This document shows, one piece after another, positions 1 to 6,942 of a stretch of DNA of 32,667 bases. Each line of letters opens with the position of its first letter. Position 1 is the stretch's first letter. The position numbers were made by a program, and so were the translations under genes. Under the pieces are notes generated by a model, which saw nothing but the letters and a program-made list of their open reading frames with translations, ran no database searches and was not told the DNA's origin. The DNA comes from an uncultured Collinsella sp. (GTDB lineage: Bacteria > Actinomycetota > Coriobacteriia > Coriobacteriales > Coriobacteriaceae): NCBI GenBank assembly GCA_900762015.1, contig CAAFEX010000080.1, positions 1-32,667 of the forward strand. The letters are read 5' to 3'.

Positions 1-2
1 AT

Positions 3-39
3 ACCGCCGCGAAGGGAGCTGGACTCCCTTCGCGGCGGT
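3..39. terminator. Hairpin terminator after the ABC permease gene
   Basis: A perfect 16-bp stem (3-18 pairing with 24-39) encloses a 5-nt loop. It lies 37 bp beyond the stop of the minus-strand permease gene. Any T-tract on the minus strand would fall outside the window, so termination is inferred from position and stem strength. It may also serve a gene to the left. Confidence 0.7.
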
Positions 40-75
40 TATTCGCTCTGATTTTGCGACGGTTTTGCCCGTCTG

Positions 76-2277
76 TTACTCACTGTAGCGGGTGGCGATG
101 GCAGCTTGTACCATGCCGGCGCTCATGAGGTACGTTACCAGGAAGTAGCCACCATAGGCCGCCAGGAAAATCGCGCAGGTGAGGCCCACGGTGCCGGCGA
201 TGCTCATATCTCCGAATATGCTCACCAGCTCGATGATCACCTTGAGCGCCACAAAGGAGTGCGCCAGGCCCACTGCCAGCGGGAACAGGAAGAATACCGC
301 TTGCTGCGCCATCACCGAATGACGAATCTGGCGGTCGTCACAGCCAATCTGTGCCAGCACACGATAGCTGCGGCTGCCGTCGGCCACATTGGAGAGCTGC
401 TGGATCGACAGTATCGCCGCGCACGCAACGACCAGTACAAAGCCAATGTAGATGGCCAGATAGCTAATCATGCCGTTCATCTGCGCTGCTTGCGTGTACA
501 TCTCGGAACGCGTGATGAAGACTCCCCACGACCCCGGCTCCTTGCCGTCAACGAGCAGATTATCGAGCAAGGTGTATTTAATGCTCTCGTCTGCCTCGGT
601 CGTATCCATACCCTGTTTGTAATTAACGAGCAGATTACTGGAATACGGCTGCAGATTAAGCTGGGACAGCAGCTCATCGGCTACGACCACGGTACCGGGA
701 TTGCTGCCCATCGCCGAGTTGGCGATGGCCGCCGTGTCCTCGTCCGACTTATCGGTTGCGGGCTTGAGCTCATGCCCGTCCAAGGTGAGGGTATGGCCGC
801 CAGCCATATACTTGGTGTACAGGTCGCCCAGCTCACCGCCCATATCACACGTGAGCAGATACTGGTCGCGGCCAATGCTCACCGGCTCCTCGCCCATCAT
901 CTGGCGCAGTTTGTTGTACTGGCTCGCCGGCGTCACATACAGACCCATCGCATCGGCGTTGCTTCCCTCGAGCGCCTTGGGAAGCTTTTCTCCCATGGCC
1001 TTGCACATCTCACCCGCCACCACCGAGGGGCCCGAGCCGCCAAGCGGGTAACTCAGATACGAATCGATCTGCACATGCTCACCGGCAACATCGGCGATAT
1101 TGACCTTCTTGCCTGTCTCATCGTTGTTGTCCGCCGACTTGCGCTCGCCATGCCATGCAGCGTACAAATCGACCGTTGCATCGGCCAGCACCATGCGATC
1201 GGCCTCAGACGGATTGACATACTCCTTGTAGTAGTCGAGCGTTTCGGGCGTGTAATAGACATACGTCTGAGACACGTCAACAGGGTTATAGCGCTCCAGA
1301 TTCTCGTTCATCACGTTGGCGATCGACATACCGCAGGTCACCGAGGTAATGGCCAAAAACAGAATCATCGCGATGACGCCCATCGAAAAGCACACCGTGT
1401 TGACCTTGGCCGCAAGCTGGCGCACGGTAAACATATTGAGACCGCGCCAGTACACGCCGCGCAGGCTCTGCAGCAGCTTGATAAGCATGCCCGAAAGCCC
1501 CCAGAACAGGGCAAAGGTGCCCACCGTGACCATAGCGGTAGTGATGCCGAACTGATTCATGGCCCCCTGCAGCTTATCGCCCGACGCGGTGAGCGGGAAC
1601 CCGTCGCGCAGCAGACGGTAATAGGCCACGCCCACAAGTAGCACGCCCGCGGTAAAGATGGCAATCGCAATCCAGGGATTACGTGTCTTGATGCTCTCGT
1701 TGCGGCGCTCGGCACCCATAAGCTCGATGAGTTTGGTACGACGCACGGCGCGCAGGTTCAGCAGTAACGTGAGTACGAACATCACGAGCATGCAGGCAAG
1801 GGTCAGGTTGAACGCATGCACCGAGAAGAAGAAATGAAAATTGGCGATCTGTGTCTTAAAGAGCGAGGCCGTAAAGAATGTCATGAGCTGGGAGAGTCCC
1901 ACACCCAGCACAATGCCGGCGACAAAAGCGCCGACCGAGACGATCACCGTCTCGAGCGCCATGATCGTGGCGACGCGCCCGCGCCCCATGCCGAGCACCT
2001 GGTACAGGCCAAACTCCTTTTTGCGGCGTTTCATGATGAAGTTATTGGCATACACCATCAAAAAGGCCATGACACCGGCCAAAAAGTACGTCAGGTCGCC
2101 GAGCATGCTGCCCATAACCTGCGCCAAGCCCTCTTCATCGATTCCGGCGATGTCGACCTGCATCGAGATGGTGTTAAAGGCATAGAAGACCGTGACGCCC
2201 AGGGTGAGCGTCAAAAGGTAGACGAGGTAGTCGCGGCCGGCGCGGCGGACGTTACCCCAAGCGAGTTTACAGAGCAT
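76..2277 (-). CDS. ABC transporter permease, FtsX/BceB type
   Basis: Membrane subunit of a MacB/BceAB-like ABC exporter, probably for removing or sensing peptide antibiotics or cell-envelope agents; the substrate cannot be told from sequence. About 733 residues, with an N-terminal membrane segment (DYLVYLLTLTLGVTVFYAF), further helices forming an FtsX core, a large hydrophilic loop at roughly residues 330-610, and three C-terminal helices. This long extracellular loop is typical of BceB-family permeases. I chose the ATG at 2277 because GAGGG lies 5 nt upstream; a GTG at 2289 is possible. It overlaps the end of the ATPase gene by 11 nt, so the two are translationally coupled. No two-component system, the usual partner of Bce modules, is visible beside it. 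Confidence 0.9.
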   Translation of the reverse strand: MLCKLAWGNVRRAGRDYLVYLLTLTLGVTVFYAFNTISMQVDIAGIDEEGLAQVMGSMLGDLTYFLAGVMAFLMVYANNFIMKRRKKEFGLYQVLGMGRGRVATIMALETVIVSVGAFVAGIVLGVGLSQLMTFFTASLFKTQIANFHFFFSVHAFNLTLACMLVMFVLTLLLNLRAVRRTKLIELMGAERRNESIKTRNPWIAIAIFTAGVLLVGVAYYRLLRDGFPLTASGDKLQGAMNQFGITTAMVTVGTFALFWGLSGMLIKLLQSLRGVYWRGLNMFTVRQLAAKVNTVCFSMGVIAMILFLAITSVTCGMSIANVMNENLERYNPVDVSQTYVYYTPETLDYYKEYVNPSEADRMVLADATVDLYAAWHGERKSADNNDETGKKVNIADVAGEHVQIDSYLSYPLGGSGPSVVAGEMCKAMGEKLPKALEGSNADAMGLYVTPASQYNKLRQMMGEEPVSIGRDQYLLTCDMGGELGDLYTKYMAGGHTLTLDGHELKPATDKSDEDTAAIANSAMGSNPGTVVVADELLSQLNLQPYSSNLLVNYKQGMDTTEADESIKYTLLDNLLVDGKEPGSWGVFITRSEMYTQAAQMNGMISYLAIYIGFVLVVACAAILSIQQLSNVADGSRSYRVLAQIGCDDRQIRHSVMAQQAVFFLFPLAVGLAHSFVALKVIIELVSIFGDMSIAGTVGLTCAIFLAAYGGYFLVTYLMSAGMVQAAIATRYSE

Positions 2278-3052
2278 CGGAGCCCTCACCGCCCATCATG
2301 GCAACGACCTCCATAATGCGGTCGAAGAACTCTCGGCGGTCGGTGTCGCCACGGCGCAGCTCGGTGAAGATCTTGCCGTCGCGGATAAACAGCACGCGGC
2401 TCGTGTAGCTGGCAGCAAAGCTGTCATGCGTGACCATGAGCACGGTGGCGCGCAGGCGGCGATTGAGGGCCTCCAGGCTCTCGAGCAGCAGGCGGGCGCT
2501 CTTGGAATCGAGGGCGCCGGTGGGCTCGTCGGCCATGATCATGGTGGGGTCGGTGACGAGCGCGCGAGCCGCGGCAACGCGCTGCTGCTGACCGCCGGAC
2601 ATCTGGTAGGGATACTTGTCGAGCACCTGACTGATGGACAGGCGCGCGGCCACATCCTGCACACGGGTCGAGATCTCTGCCGAGTTTGTACGGGCGATGG
2701 TGAGCGGCAGGGCGATGTTCTCGCGCGCCGTGAGCGTATCGAGCAGGTTGGAATCCTGGAAGATAAAGCCGAGTTCCTCGCGGCGGAACTGCGAGAGCTT
2801 GGCCTGCTTCATGCGCGTCACGTCCTGGCCGTTGATGCGGATGGTGCCGCTCGTGGCGCTATCGATGGTCGAGACGCAGTTGAGCAACGTCGACTTGCCC
2901 GAGCCCGAGGCGCCCATGATGCCCACGAATTCGCCGCGGTTGACCGTAAAGTTGACATCGTTGAGCGCGCGGGTCACGTTGCCCAGCGCTCCATATACCT
3001 TTTCGAGATGCGCGACCTCCAGTACCGGGGTCGCCGTGTGCGTGGTTTGCAT
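2267..3052 (-). CDS. ABC transporter ATP-binding protein (MacB/BceA type)
   Basis: Cytoplasmic ATPase that powers the adjacent FtsX-type permease. At 261 residues it has the length usual for this family. Visible motifs are Walker A GASGSGKST (47-55), the Q-loop (around IFQD, 97-100), signature SGGQQQR (152-158), Walker B MIMADEPTGAL (171-181) and the switch histidine in THD (around 209). The insert after the Q-loop (SNLLDTLTARENI) is characteristic of LolD/MacB/BceA ATPases. The ATG at 3052 has AAAGGA 8-9 nt upstream. It is first in a two-gene operon and divergent from the Nudix-Vsr gene across about 140 bp. Drug export versus lipoprotein release cannot be decided, but the long-loop permease favours a peptide detoxification module. 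Confidence 0.93.
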   Translation of the reverse strand: MQTTHTATPVLEVAHLEKVYGALGNVTRALNDVNFTVNRGEFVGIMGASGSGKSTLLNCVSTIDSATSGTIRINGQDVTRMKQAKLSQFRREELGFIFQDSNLLDTLTARENIALPLTIARTNSAEISTRVQDVAARLSISQVLDKYPYQMSGGQQQRVAAARALVTDPTMIMADEPTGALDSKSARLLLESLEALNRRLRATVLMVTHDSFAASYTSRVLFIRDGKIFTELRRGDTDRREFFDRIMEVVAMMGGEGSDAL

Positions 3053-3131
3053 ACCGAGTCCTTTCTTGCGATTAGTCTACGGCATCTATAGTCGCAAGAA
3101 GACGAGTCGGCTACCATCGATATGGCTTACG

Positions 3132-3157
3132 CTTGCCTTACCGTTGTGTAAGGTAAG
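3132..3157. promoter_or_regulatory. Inverted repeat in the divergent ABC / Nudix-Vsr promoter region
   Basis: CTTGCCTTAC (3132-3141) and GTAAGGTAAG (3148-3157) form 10-bp arms with one mismatch, separated by 6 nt. It sits about 40 bp before the Nudix-Vsr start and about 80 bp before the ATPase start. It could be an operator or a leader hairpin; nothing further can be said. Confidence 0.35.
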
Positions 3158-3196
3158 GGTAGCCTGCCATGTGTTGATGTGGAGAGAGGACTCCTG

Positions 3197-4183
3197 TTGA
3201 AGACTGTTCATGTTGCCGCTGGGATCATTCGCAAGGATGGATCTGACGAGCTGCTTGCCGTGCAGCGCGGCTACGGCGACATGCAGGGACTGTGGGAGTT
3301 CCCAGGTGGCAAGCTCATGCGCGGCGAAACACCCGAAGACGCTGTGCGCCGCGAGCTTATGGAAGAGCTACAGGTAAAGGTCACCAACCTACGTGATTTC
3401 TACACCGTTGAGTATGACTACCCCGATTTTCATCTCTCAATGGAGTGTTACTACTGCTCGCTGGCTGATGAATCCGATGAGCCCCAGAAGCACGACCGCC
3501 AGCTCGATATCCGCTGGATTCCGCGCACCTCGCTTGCCACGGTGGAATGGATGCCCGCCGACAAGGGGCTCATTGATGCGCTGATTGAGCTGAAGGAAGA
3601 CCGGCTTGAGGCTAATGGCGCTGCCAACGATACCGAGACCACGGCCGACGAGCCCGCTACCAAACCCAAGCGCAAGCCTAAGCGCCACAGCAAAAAGCGC
3701 CCCAAGCCCGGCCTGCTGGACGGCATCGATACCTCGGACCTCTCCGCTGACGAGCGCGAACTGGTCCGCCGTCGAGCCGCCATCAAAAAGTCCATGAAGG
3801 GCAACAAGCGCGCCAATACCAAGCCCGAGCTGCTCGTTCGCCAGCGCCTGCGCGCCGTGGGCCTTACGGGTTATCGCTTGGAATGGAAGGTTCCCGGCAA
3901 ACCCGATATCGCCTTCCCCGGCCGCAAGATCGCCATCTTCGTCAACGGCTGCTTTTGGCACCGCTGCCCCAAGTGCAATCCGAGCCAGCCCAAGCGCAAC
4001 GTTGAGTTTTGGGAGGTAAAGTTCCGTCGCAACGTCGAGCGCGACCGTGCTGCTGTGACAGCACTCACTCAAATGGGCTGGACACCCATAACCATCTGGG
4101 AATGCGAGCTCAAAAAAGACCGCATCGACGCCACGATGGAAAAGGTCATCGAGCAGGTGCGCGCCGCAGAGCCGCAGCGCTAA
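3197..4183 (+). CDS. Nudix hydrolase (MutT-like) fused to Vsr very-short-patch repair endonuclease
   Basis: A two-domain protein of 328 residues. Residues 1-130 form a MutT/CTP-pyrophosphohydrolase-like Nudix domain with the box at 38-60 (G38, E44, R52-E53, E56-E57; Q59 replaces the usual glycine). Such enzymes hydrolyse oxidised or non-canonical nucleoside triphosphates. A basic, Lys/Pro-rich linker (about 150-172) joins it to a Vsr-type endonuclease: TKPELLVR (208-215), GKPDIAF with the metal-binding Asp at 237, FVNGCFWHRCPKC (248-260) with putative Zn ligands and a histidine, and WECEL (301-305). Vsr nicks DNA at T:G mismatches arising from 5-methylcytosine deamination. The TTG at 3197 has GGAGAGAGGA 6 nt upstream and starts directly before the Nudix fold; a GTG at 3179 is in frame but overlaps that site. 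No cytosine methylase gene is nearby. The fusion itself reads cleanly, without a frameshift. Confidence 0.9.
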   Translation: MKTVHVAAGIIRKDGSDELLAVQRGYGDMQGLWEFPGGKLMRGETPEDAVRRELMEELQVKVTNLRDFYTVEYDYPDFHLSMECYYCSLADESDEPQKHDRQLDIRWIPRTSLATVEWMPADKGLIDALIELKEDRLEANGAANDTETTADEPATKPKRKPKRHSKKRPKPGLLDGIDTSDLSADERELVRRRAAIKKSMKGNKRANTKPELLVRQRLRAVGLTGYRLEWKVPGKPDIAFPGRKIAIFVNGCFWHRCPKCNPSQPKRNVEFWEVKFRRNVERDRAAVTALTQMGWTPITIWECELKKDRIDATMEKVIEQVRAAEPQR

Positions 4184-4436
4184 CAGTGAGCATTCACACG
4201 CTCCGCACGTCCGCGCCACATCCACGTCACAAACCTTAGAAAGCCCTTAAGCCCAAAACCTTTCAAGAGTGTTACCCGATAGCTTTGACCTGCGGTTTCA
4301 TCACAACGTCAAACCTCATTAAGCTTTTCTTTAGCGATTCTTTGCAACAGCCGCGGCATAATACTGCCAACGCACGGGACCTAGCAGCACACCCCGTGCG
4401 CAACCTTTTGGTGGACATCGAGGAGGCCGCATAAGC
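4184..4436. other. Intergenic region with no clear gene
   Basis: About 250 bp after the Nudix-Vsr stop. I see no convincing coding frame and no classical terminator. A short inverted TTTGAC/GTCAAA pair lies near 4283-4315, and an AT-rich CATAAT hexamer near 4357 could be a -10 element for the small ORF that follows, but no good -35 is paired with it. Confidence 0.4.
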
Positions 4437-4646
4437 ATGCATTCTTCCAACGACGCAGCACAGCAGCCATCCCTAACACATGCAGACCTTTTCTCCTTCC
4501 CCCCGACACAGAGAAACGGCCTCCTCGACTCCCCCACCACAAAAGCCAAACGCTCAACCAACCAGAGCCTCAACTTACGAGCATCCTTCGAAAAGCTCCA
4601 AGCATCCCTAGACAAAACCTTCCCCAACCAAGCAAGGGCATACTAA
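4437..4646 (+). CDS. Possible small protein of unknown function (69 aa)
   Basis: A short open frame preceded by a perfect AGGAGG (4421-4426) 10 nt before its ATG. The product is Ser/Gln/Asn-rich at the N-terminus and has a predicted amphipathic helix near the end (LRASFEKLQASLDKTF). I recognise no family, and there is no signal peptide or membrane segment. Codon use is less C/G-biased than in neighbouring genes, which is compatible with either a recently acquired small gene or chance. The strong ribosome site is the main argument that it is real. Confidence 0.4.
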   Translation: MHSSNDAAQQPSLTHADLFSFPPTQRNGLLDSPTTKAKRSTNQSLNLRASFEKLQASLDKTFPNQARAY

Positions 4647-4730
4647 TCCCCCATCAACAAAGAAGCCCGAACGCTCCAATTTTCTCCGCCCCAACGCCAC
4701 AAGGGCGACGACCTCGAGTAGATCAACCTG

Positions 4731-4853
4731 GGAGGGACCAGGGCTTAGTTCCCCAATCTTTCCGCAGGGGGCAAAAAGCCTCGCCGCACGAAGTGCGCAG
4801 CGAGGCTTTTTGCATGCCCGAGGACGATTGGGGGACAAAGCCCTCGTCCCTCC
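4731..4853. repeat. Nested long inverted repeat between convergent genes
   Basis: 28-nt arms at 4731-4758 and 4826-4853 are complementary at 25 of 28 positions and enclose a separate strong hairpin (4771-4813). The whole 123-bp structure sits between the plus-strand small ORF / Nudix-Vsr unit and the minus-strand aldolase. It resembles a palindromic insertion built around a terminator. Confidence 0.75.
4771..4813. terminator. Bidirectional Rho-independent terminator
   Basis: GCAAAAAGCCTCGC (4771-4784) pairs with GCGAGGCTTTTTGC (4800-4813), with an inner CGCAC-GAA-GTGCG stem. T-tracts are present on both strands, so it should stop transcription from the left and from the aldolase gene on the right. 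Confidence 0.85.
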
Positions 4854-4887
4854 CCGGGATATGTAGCGAGTCGGAGTACCCTTGCTG

Positions 4888-5745
4888 TTACTCTGCTTTG
4901 CCCACAGAGTTGAGGTTGGTCATGCGGATCTTAACCAGCTCGGTGATCTCACGCATGCCCTCCTTGGCCGGCTTCTTGGGGTCGAAGCAGGCGGGGTTCT
5001 CGGCCATGTAGGCCATGAAGCCCTTGGTGTAGGCCTGACGCAGCTCGGTGGCGTAGTTAACCTTGCAGATGCCGTTCTTCACAGCCTCGGCAACCTGCTC
5101 ATCGGGCACACCGGAGGTGCCGTGCAGAACCAGCGGCACGTCGACGGCGTCGCGGATGGCCTTGACCACGGACTGCTCGATGTGCGGATCGCTCGTGTAC
5201 ACGCCGTGGCTGGTGCCAACGCCAATTGCGAGGGAGGTGCAGCCGGTACGCTCGACGAACTCCTTTGCCTCGGCCGGATCGGTGTAGGGGCTCTCGCCCT
5301 CAACCGCGGGACCGTCGTCCTCCTTGCCGCCAACCTTACCAAGCTCAGCCTCGACGGGCACGCCCATGGCGCGGCCAGCGTCGGCGACGGACTTGGTCAG
5401 AGCGATGTTGTCCTCGAAGGACTCGTGCGAACCGTCGATCATGACAGAGGTATAGCCAGTGCGGAAAGCCTGCATGCAGCGGTCATAGCCATCGCCGTGA
5501 TCGAGGTGCAGAGCGACGGGCACGGAAGCGCGCTCGGCGGCAGCCTTGACCATGCCGTAGAAGTAGTCCAGACCAGCGGTCTTGATGGTGCCCGGGGTGG
5601 TCTGCATGATGACGGGAGACTTGGTCTCCTCGGCAGCAGCCAGAACGGCCATAACAAACTCGAGGTTCTCGACGTTGAACGCGCCGACGGCGTAGTGGCC
5701 GGCCTGAGCGTCCTTGAGCATCTTTTCGGTGGTAACAAGTGCCAT
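4888..5745 (-). CDS. gatY: Class II aldolase, tagatose-1,6-bisphosphate (GatY/KbaY) type
   Basis: Cleaves a ketohexose 1,6-bisphosphate to dihydroxyacetone phosphate and glyceraldehyde-3-phosphate. The 285 residues match the GatY/KbaY/FbaA length. The catalytic Asp82 lies in HLDHGDG, with Zn ligands at His83, His180 (GTSHGVY) and His208 (LVLHGTSG), and the VEAELGKVGGKEDD loop is present. The TTPGTIK stretch (49-55) resembles the TPGTFK of GatY/KbaY more than typical fructose-bisphosphate aldolases, and the galactose-6-phosphate genes nearby supply tagatose-1,6-bisphosphate. A fructose-bisphosphate role cannot be excluded. I start at the ATG at 5745, where AGGAG lies about 9 nt upstream; an open extension to 5895 is unlikely to be translated. 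It is divergent from the DeoR regulator and faces a terminator at 4771-4813. Confidence 0.88.
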   Translation of the reverse strand: MALVTTEKMLKDAQAGHYAVGAFNVENLEFVMAVLAAAEETKSPVIMQTTPGTIKTAGLDYFYGMVKAAAERASVPVALHLDHGDGYDRCMQAFRTGYTSVMIDGSHESFEDNIALTKSVADAGRAMGVPVEAELGKVGGKEDDGPAVEGESPYTDPAEAKEFVERTGCTSLAIGVGTSHGVYTSDPHIEQSVVKAIRDAVDVPLVLHGTSGVPDEQVAEAVKNGICKVNYATELRQAYTKGFMAYMAENPACFDPKKPAKEGMREITELVKIRMTNLNSVGKAE

Positions 5746-5928
5746 GAGCGTTTGCTCCTCTCCCTCGCCCGCATCTGGACATCGGGCGTAGTTGTTCACA
5801 AGGCATTTTACCTTGCGTTTTGCTGCGCTCATTGTATGAAATTCAGCAGCTTTGCACGTGCGAGATATTGAGCCCATGCAGGTCAATACAGTCATTTTTG
5901 AAAAGCAAACGGAAGAAATTTGAGCCGA

Positions 5929-5950
5929 GTGAACATGTTCGATATTGAAT
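5929..5950. promoter_or_regulatory. Candidate DeoR-family operator between aldolase and DeoR genes
   Basis: GTGAACATGTTCGATATTGA at 5929-5948 contains a perfect GAACATGTTC palindrome overlapping TTCGATATTGAA. The latter resembles GlpR-type DeoR operators (TGTTCGATAWCGAACA). Related GTGAAC and CAATATCGA words recur upstream of other galactoside units in the window. Binding by the adjacent DeoR protein is inferred. Confidence 0.5.
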
Positions 5951-6079
5951 TTTGGGCGTTCAGCGTCTTTCTTTTATAGAAAAGATAAGTAATCGAAAGG
6001 TGTTTTCTTACTCAAAAAGAAAATGAACGAAAATAGAGTCAACACAATTCCTGCAAATTTAGCCGAGAATGGAGCAAGC

Positions 6080-6883
6080 ATGGCCCAAGCCACCAACCGT
6101 GCCTTTGCCGACGAACGCCGTACCGCCATTTTGGAAATGCTCGATCATAATGCCTCGGTGCAGGTAGCAGAAATCGCCCAGACCTTTGGCGTGTCCTCCG
6201 TCACCGCCCGCGCTGACCTTGACGCGCTCGCCGAAGCAGGCAAGCTGCGCCGCACACATGGTGGTGCCGTATCGCTCCACAAACGCCTAACCGTTTCCAC
6301 GCAGGATCGCCGCATCAATGTCAACGTCGCCGCCAAGCAGGCCATCGCGCAAAGCGCCATCGAGCTCGTCAATGACGGCGACACGCTGCTCGTCGACTCG
6401 GGCACCACGGCGCTCGAGTTCGTCCGGCTCCTCGATCAGCGCGACGGTATCACCGTCATCACGGCCGACATTACCATTGCCGATTACATCGACGAGAGCA
6501 TGCCCTCAGTCGATGTCGTCATGCTGGGCGGGGCGCTGCGCAAAGGCCATCGTTATTTGTACGGACCGCTCACTATGCAAGCGCTCCAAATGGTCCATGC
6601 CGATCTTGCCGTCATGTGCCCTGGCGCTTTTGTCCCCAGCTGCGGCTTTACGACCGACTTTCCCCAGATGGCCGAGACCAAAACGGCTATGATCGCCGCG
6701 GCCCATCAAAGCGTCGCCCTCATGGACGCCAGTAAGGTCAACGGACGCGGCATGTACCGTTTTGCCGAGCTTGCCGACGTTGACACCATCGTGATGGACC
6801 GTGATCCCGACGATGCCGTCGCCACCTCGATCGCCGAGGCCACTGACAGCTCACGTCCAGCCCTCGTCATCGCCGGCGCTTAA
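6080..6883 (+). CDS. DeoR/GlpR-family transcriptional repressor of sugar phosphate metabolism
   Basis: A 267-residue DNA-binding protein. The N-terminal helix-turn-helix (about residues 12-58: ILEMLDHNASVQVAEIAQTF, then VSSVTARADL) and the DeoR signature RRTHGGAV (58-65) are clear. The C-terminal sugar-phosphate-sensing fold begins with LVDSGTTALEF and contains the LGGALRKGHRYLYGP stretch. In Gram-positive lac regulons the DeoR member LacR responds to tagatose-6-phosphate; by context this protein may do the same. The ATG at 6080 has GGAG 5 nt upstream and begins just before the conserved domain; an in-frame ATG at 6023 lacks a good ribosome site. Divergent from the aldolase, with GAAC-type candidate operators between them. 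It is the only DeoR gene in the window. Confidence 0.9.
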   Translation: MAQATNRAFADERRTAILEMLDHNASVQVAEIAQTFGVSSVTARADLDALAEAGKLRRTHGGAVSLHKRLTVSTQDRRINVNVAAKQAIAQSAIELVNDGDTLLVDSGTTALEFVRLLDQRDGITVITADITIADYIDESMPSVDVVMLGGALRKGHRYLYGPLTMQALQMVHADLAVMCPGAFVPSCGFTTDFPQMAETKTAMIAAAHQSVALMDASKVNGRGMYRFAELADVDTIVMDRDPDDAVATSIAEATDSSRPALVIAGA

Positions 6884-6888
6884 ACAAA

Positions 6889-6919
6889 AACCACCACAAA
6901 GGTCTCCTTTGTGGTGGTT
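6889..6919 (-). terminator. Rho-independent terminator between DeoR and flavoprotein genes
   Basis: A 14-bp perfect stem (6889-6902 with 6906-6919) and a 3-nt loop. A T-rich tail follows on the minus strand, so it mainly ends the flavodiiron protein transcript; it may also stop the DeoR transcript. Confidence 0.85.
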
Positions 6920-6942
6920 GAGCATCAGAAGTGAATGTGTCG

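Noticed and set aside
106..1641. A 511-codon plus-strand frame opposite the ABC permease
   Set aside because: His/Arg-rich shadow of the permease gene with no recognisable domain and no credible start.
4731..4853. Nested palindrome considered as a tRNA gene or T-box leader
   Set aside because: No cloverleaf, no T-loop (GGTTCRA) and no T-box sequence; a simple terminator explains the inner part.
5746..5895. N-terminal extension of the aldolase (to 5895)
   Set aside because: The extra 50 residues show no similarity to the family, while the ATG at 5745 has a good ribosome site and gives the normal length.
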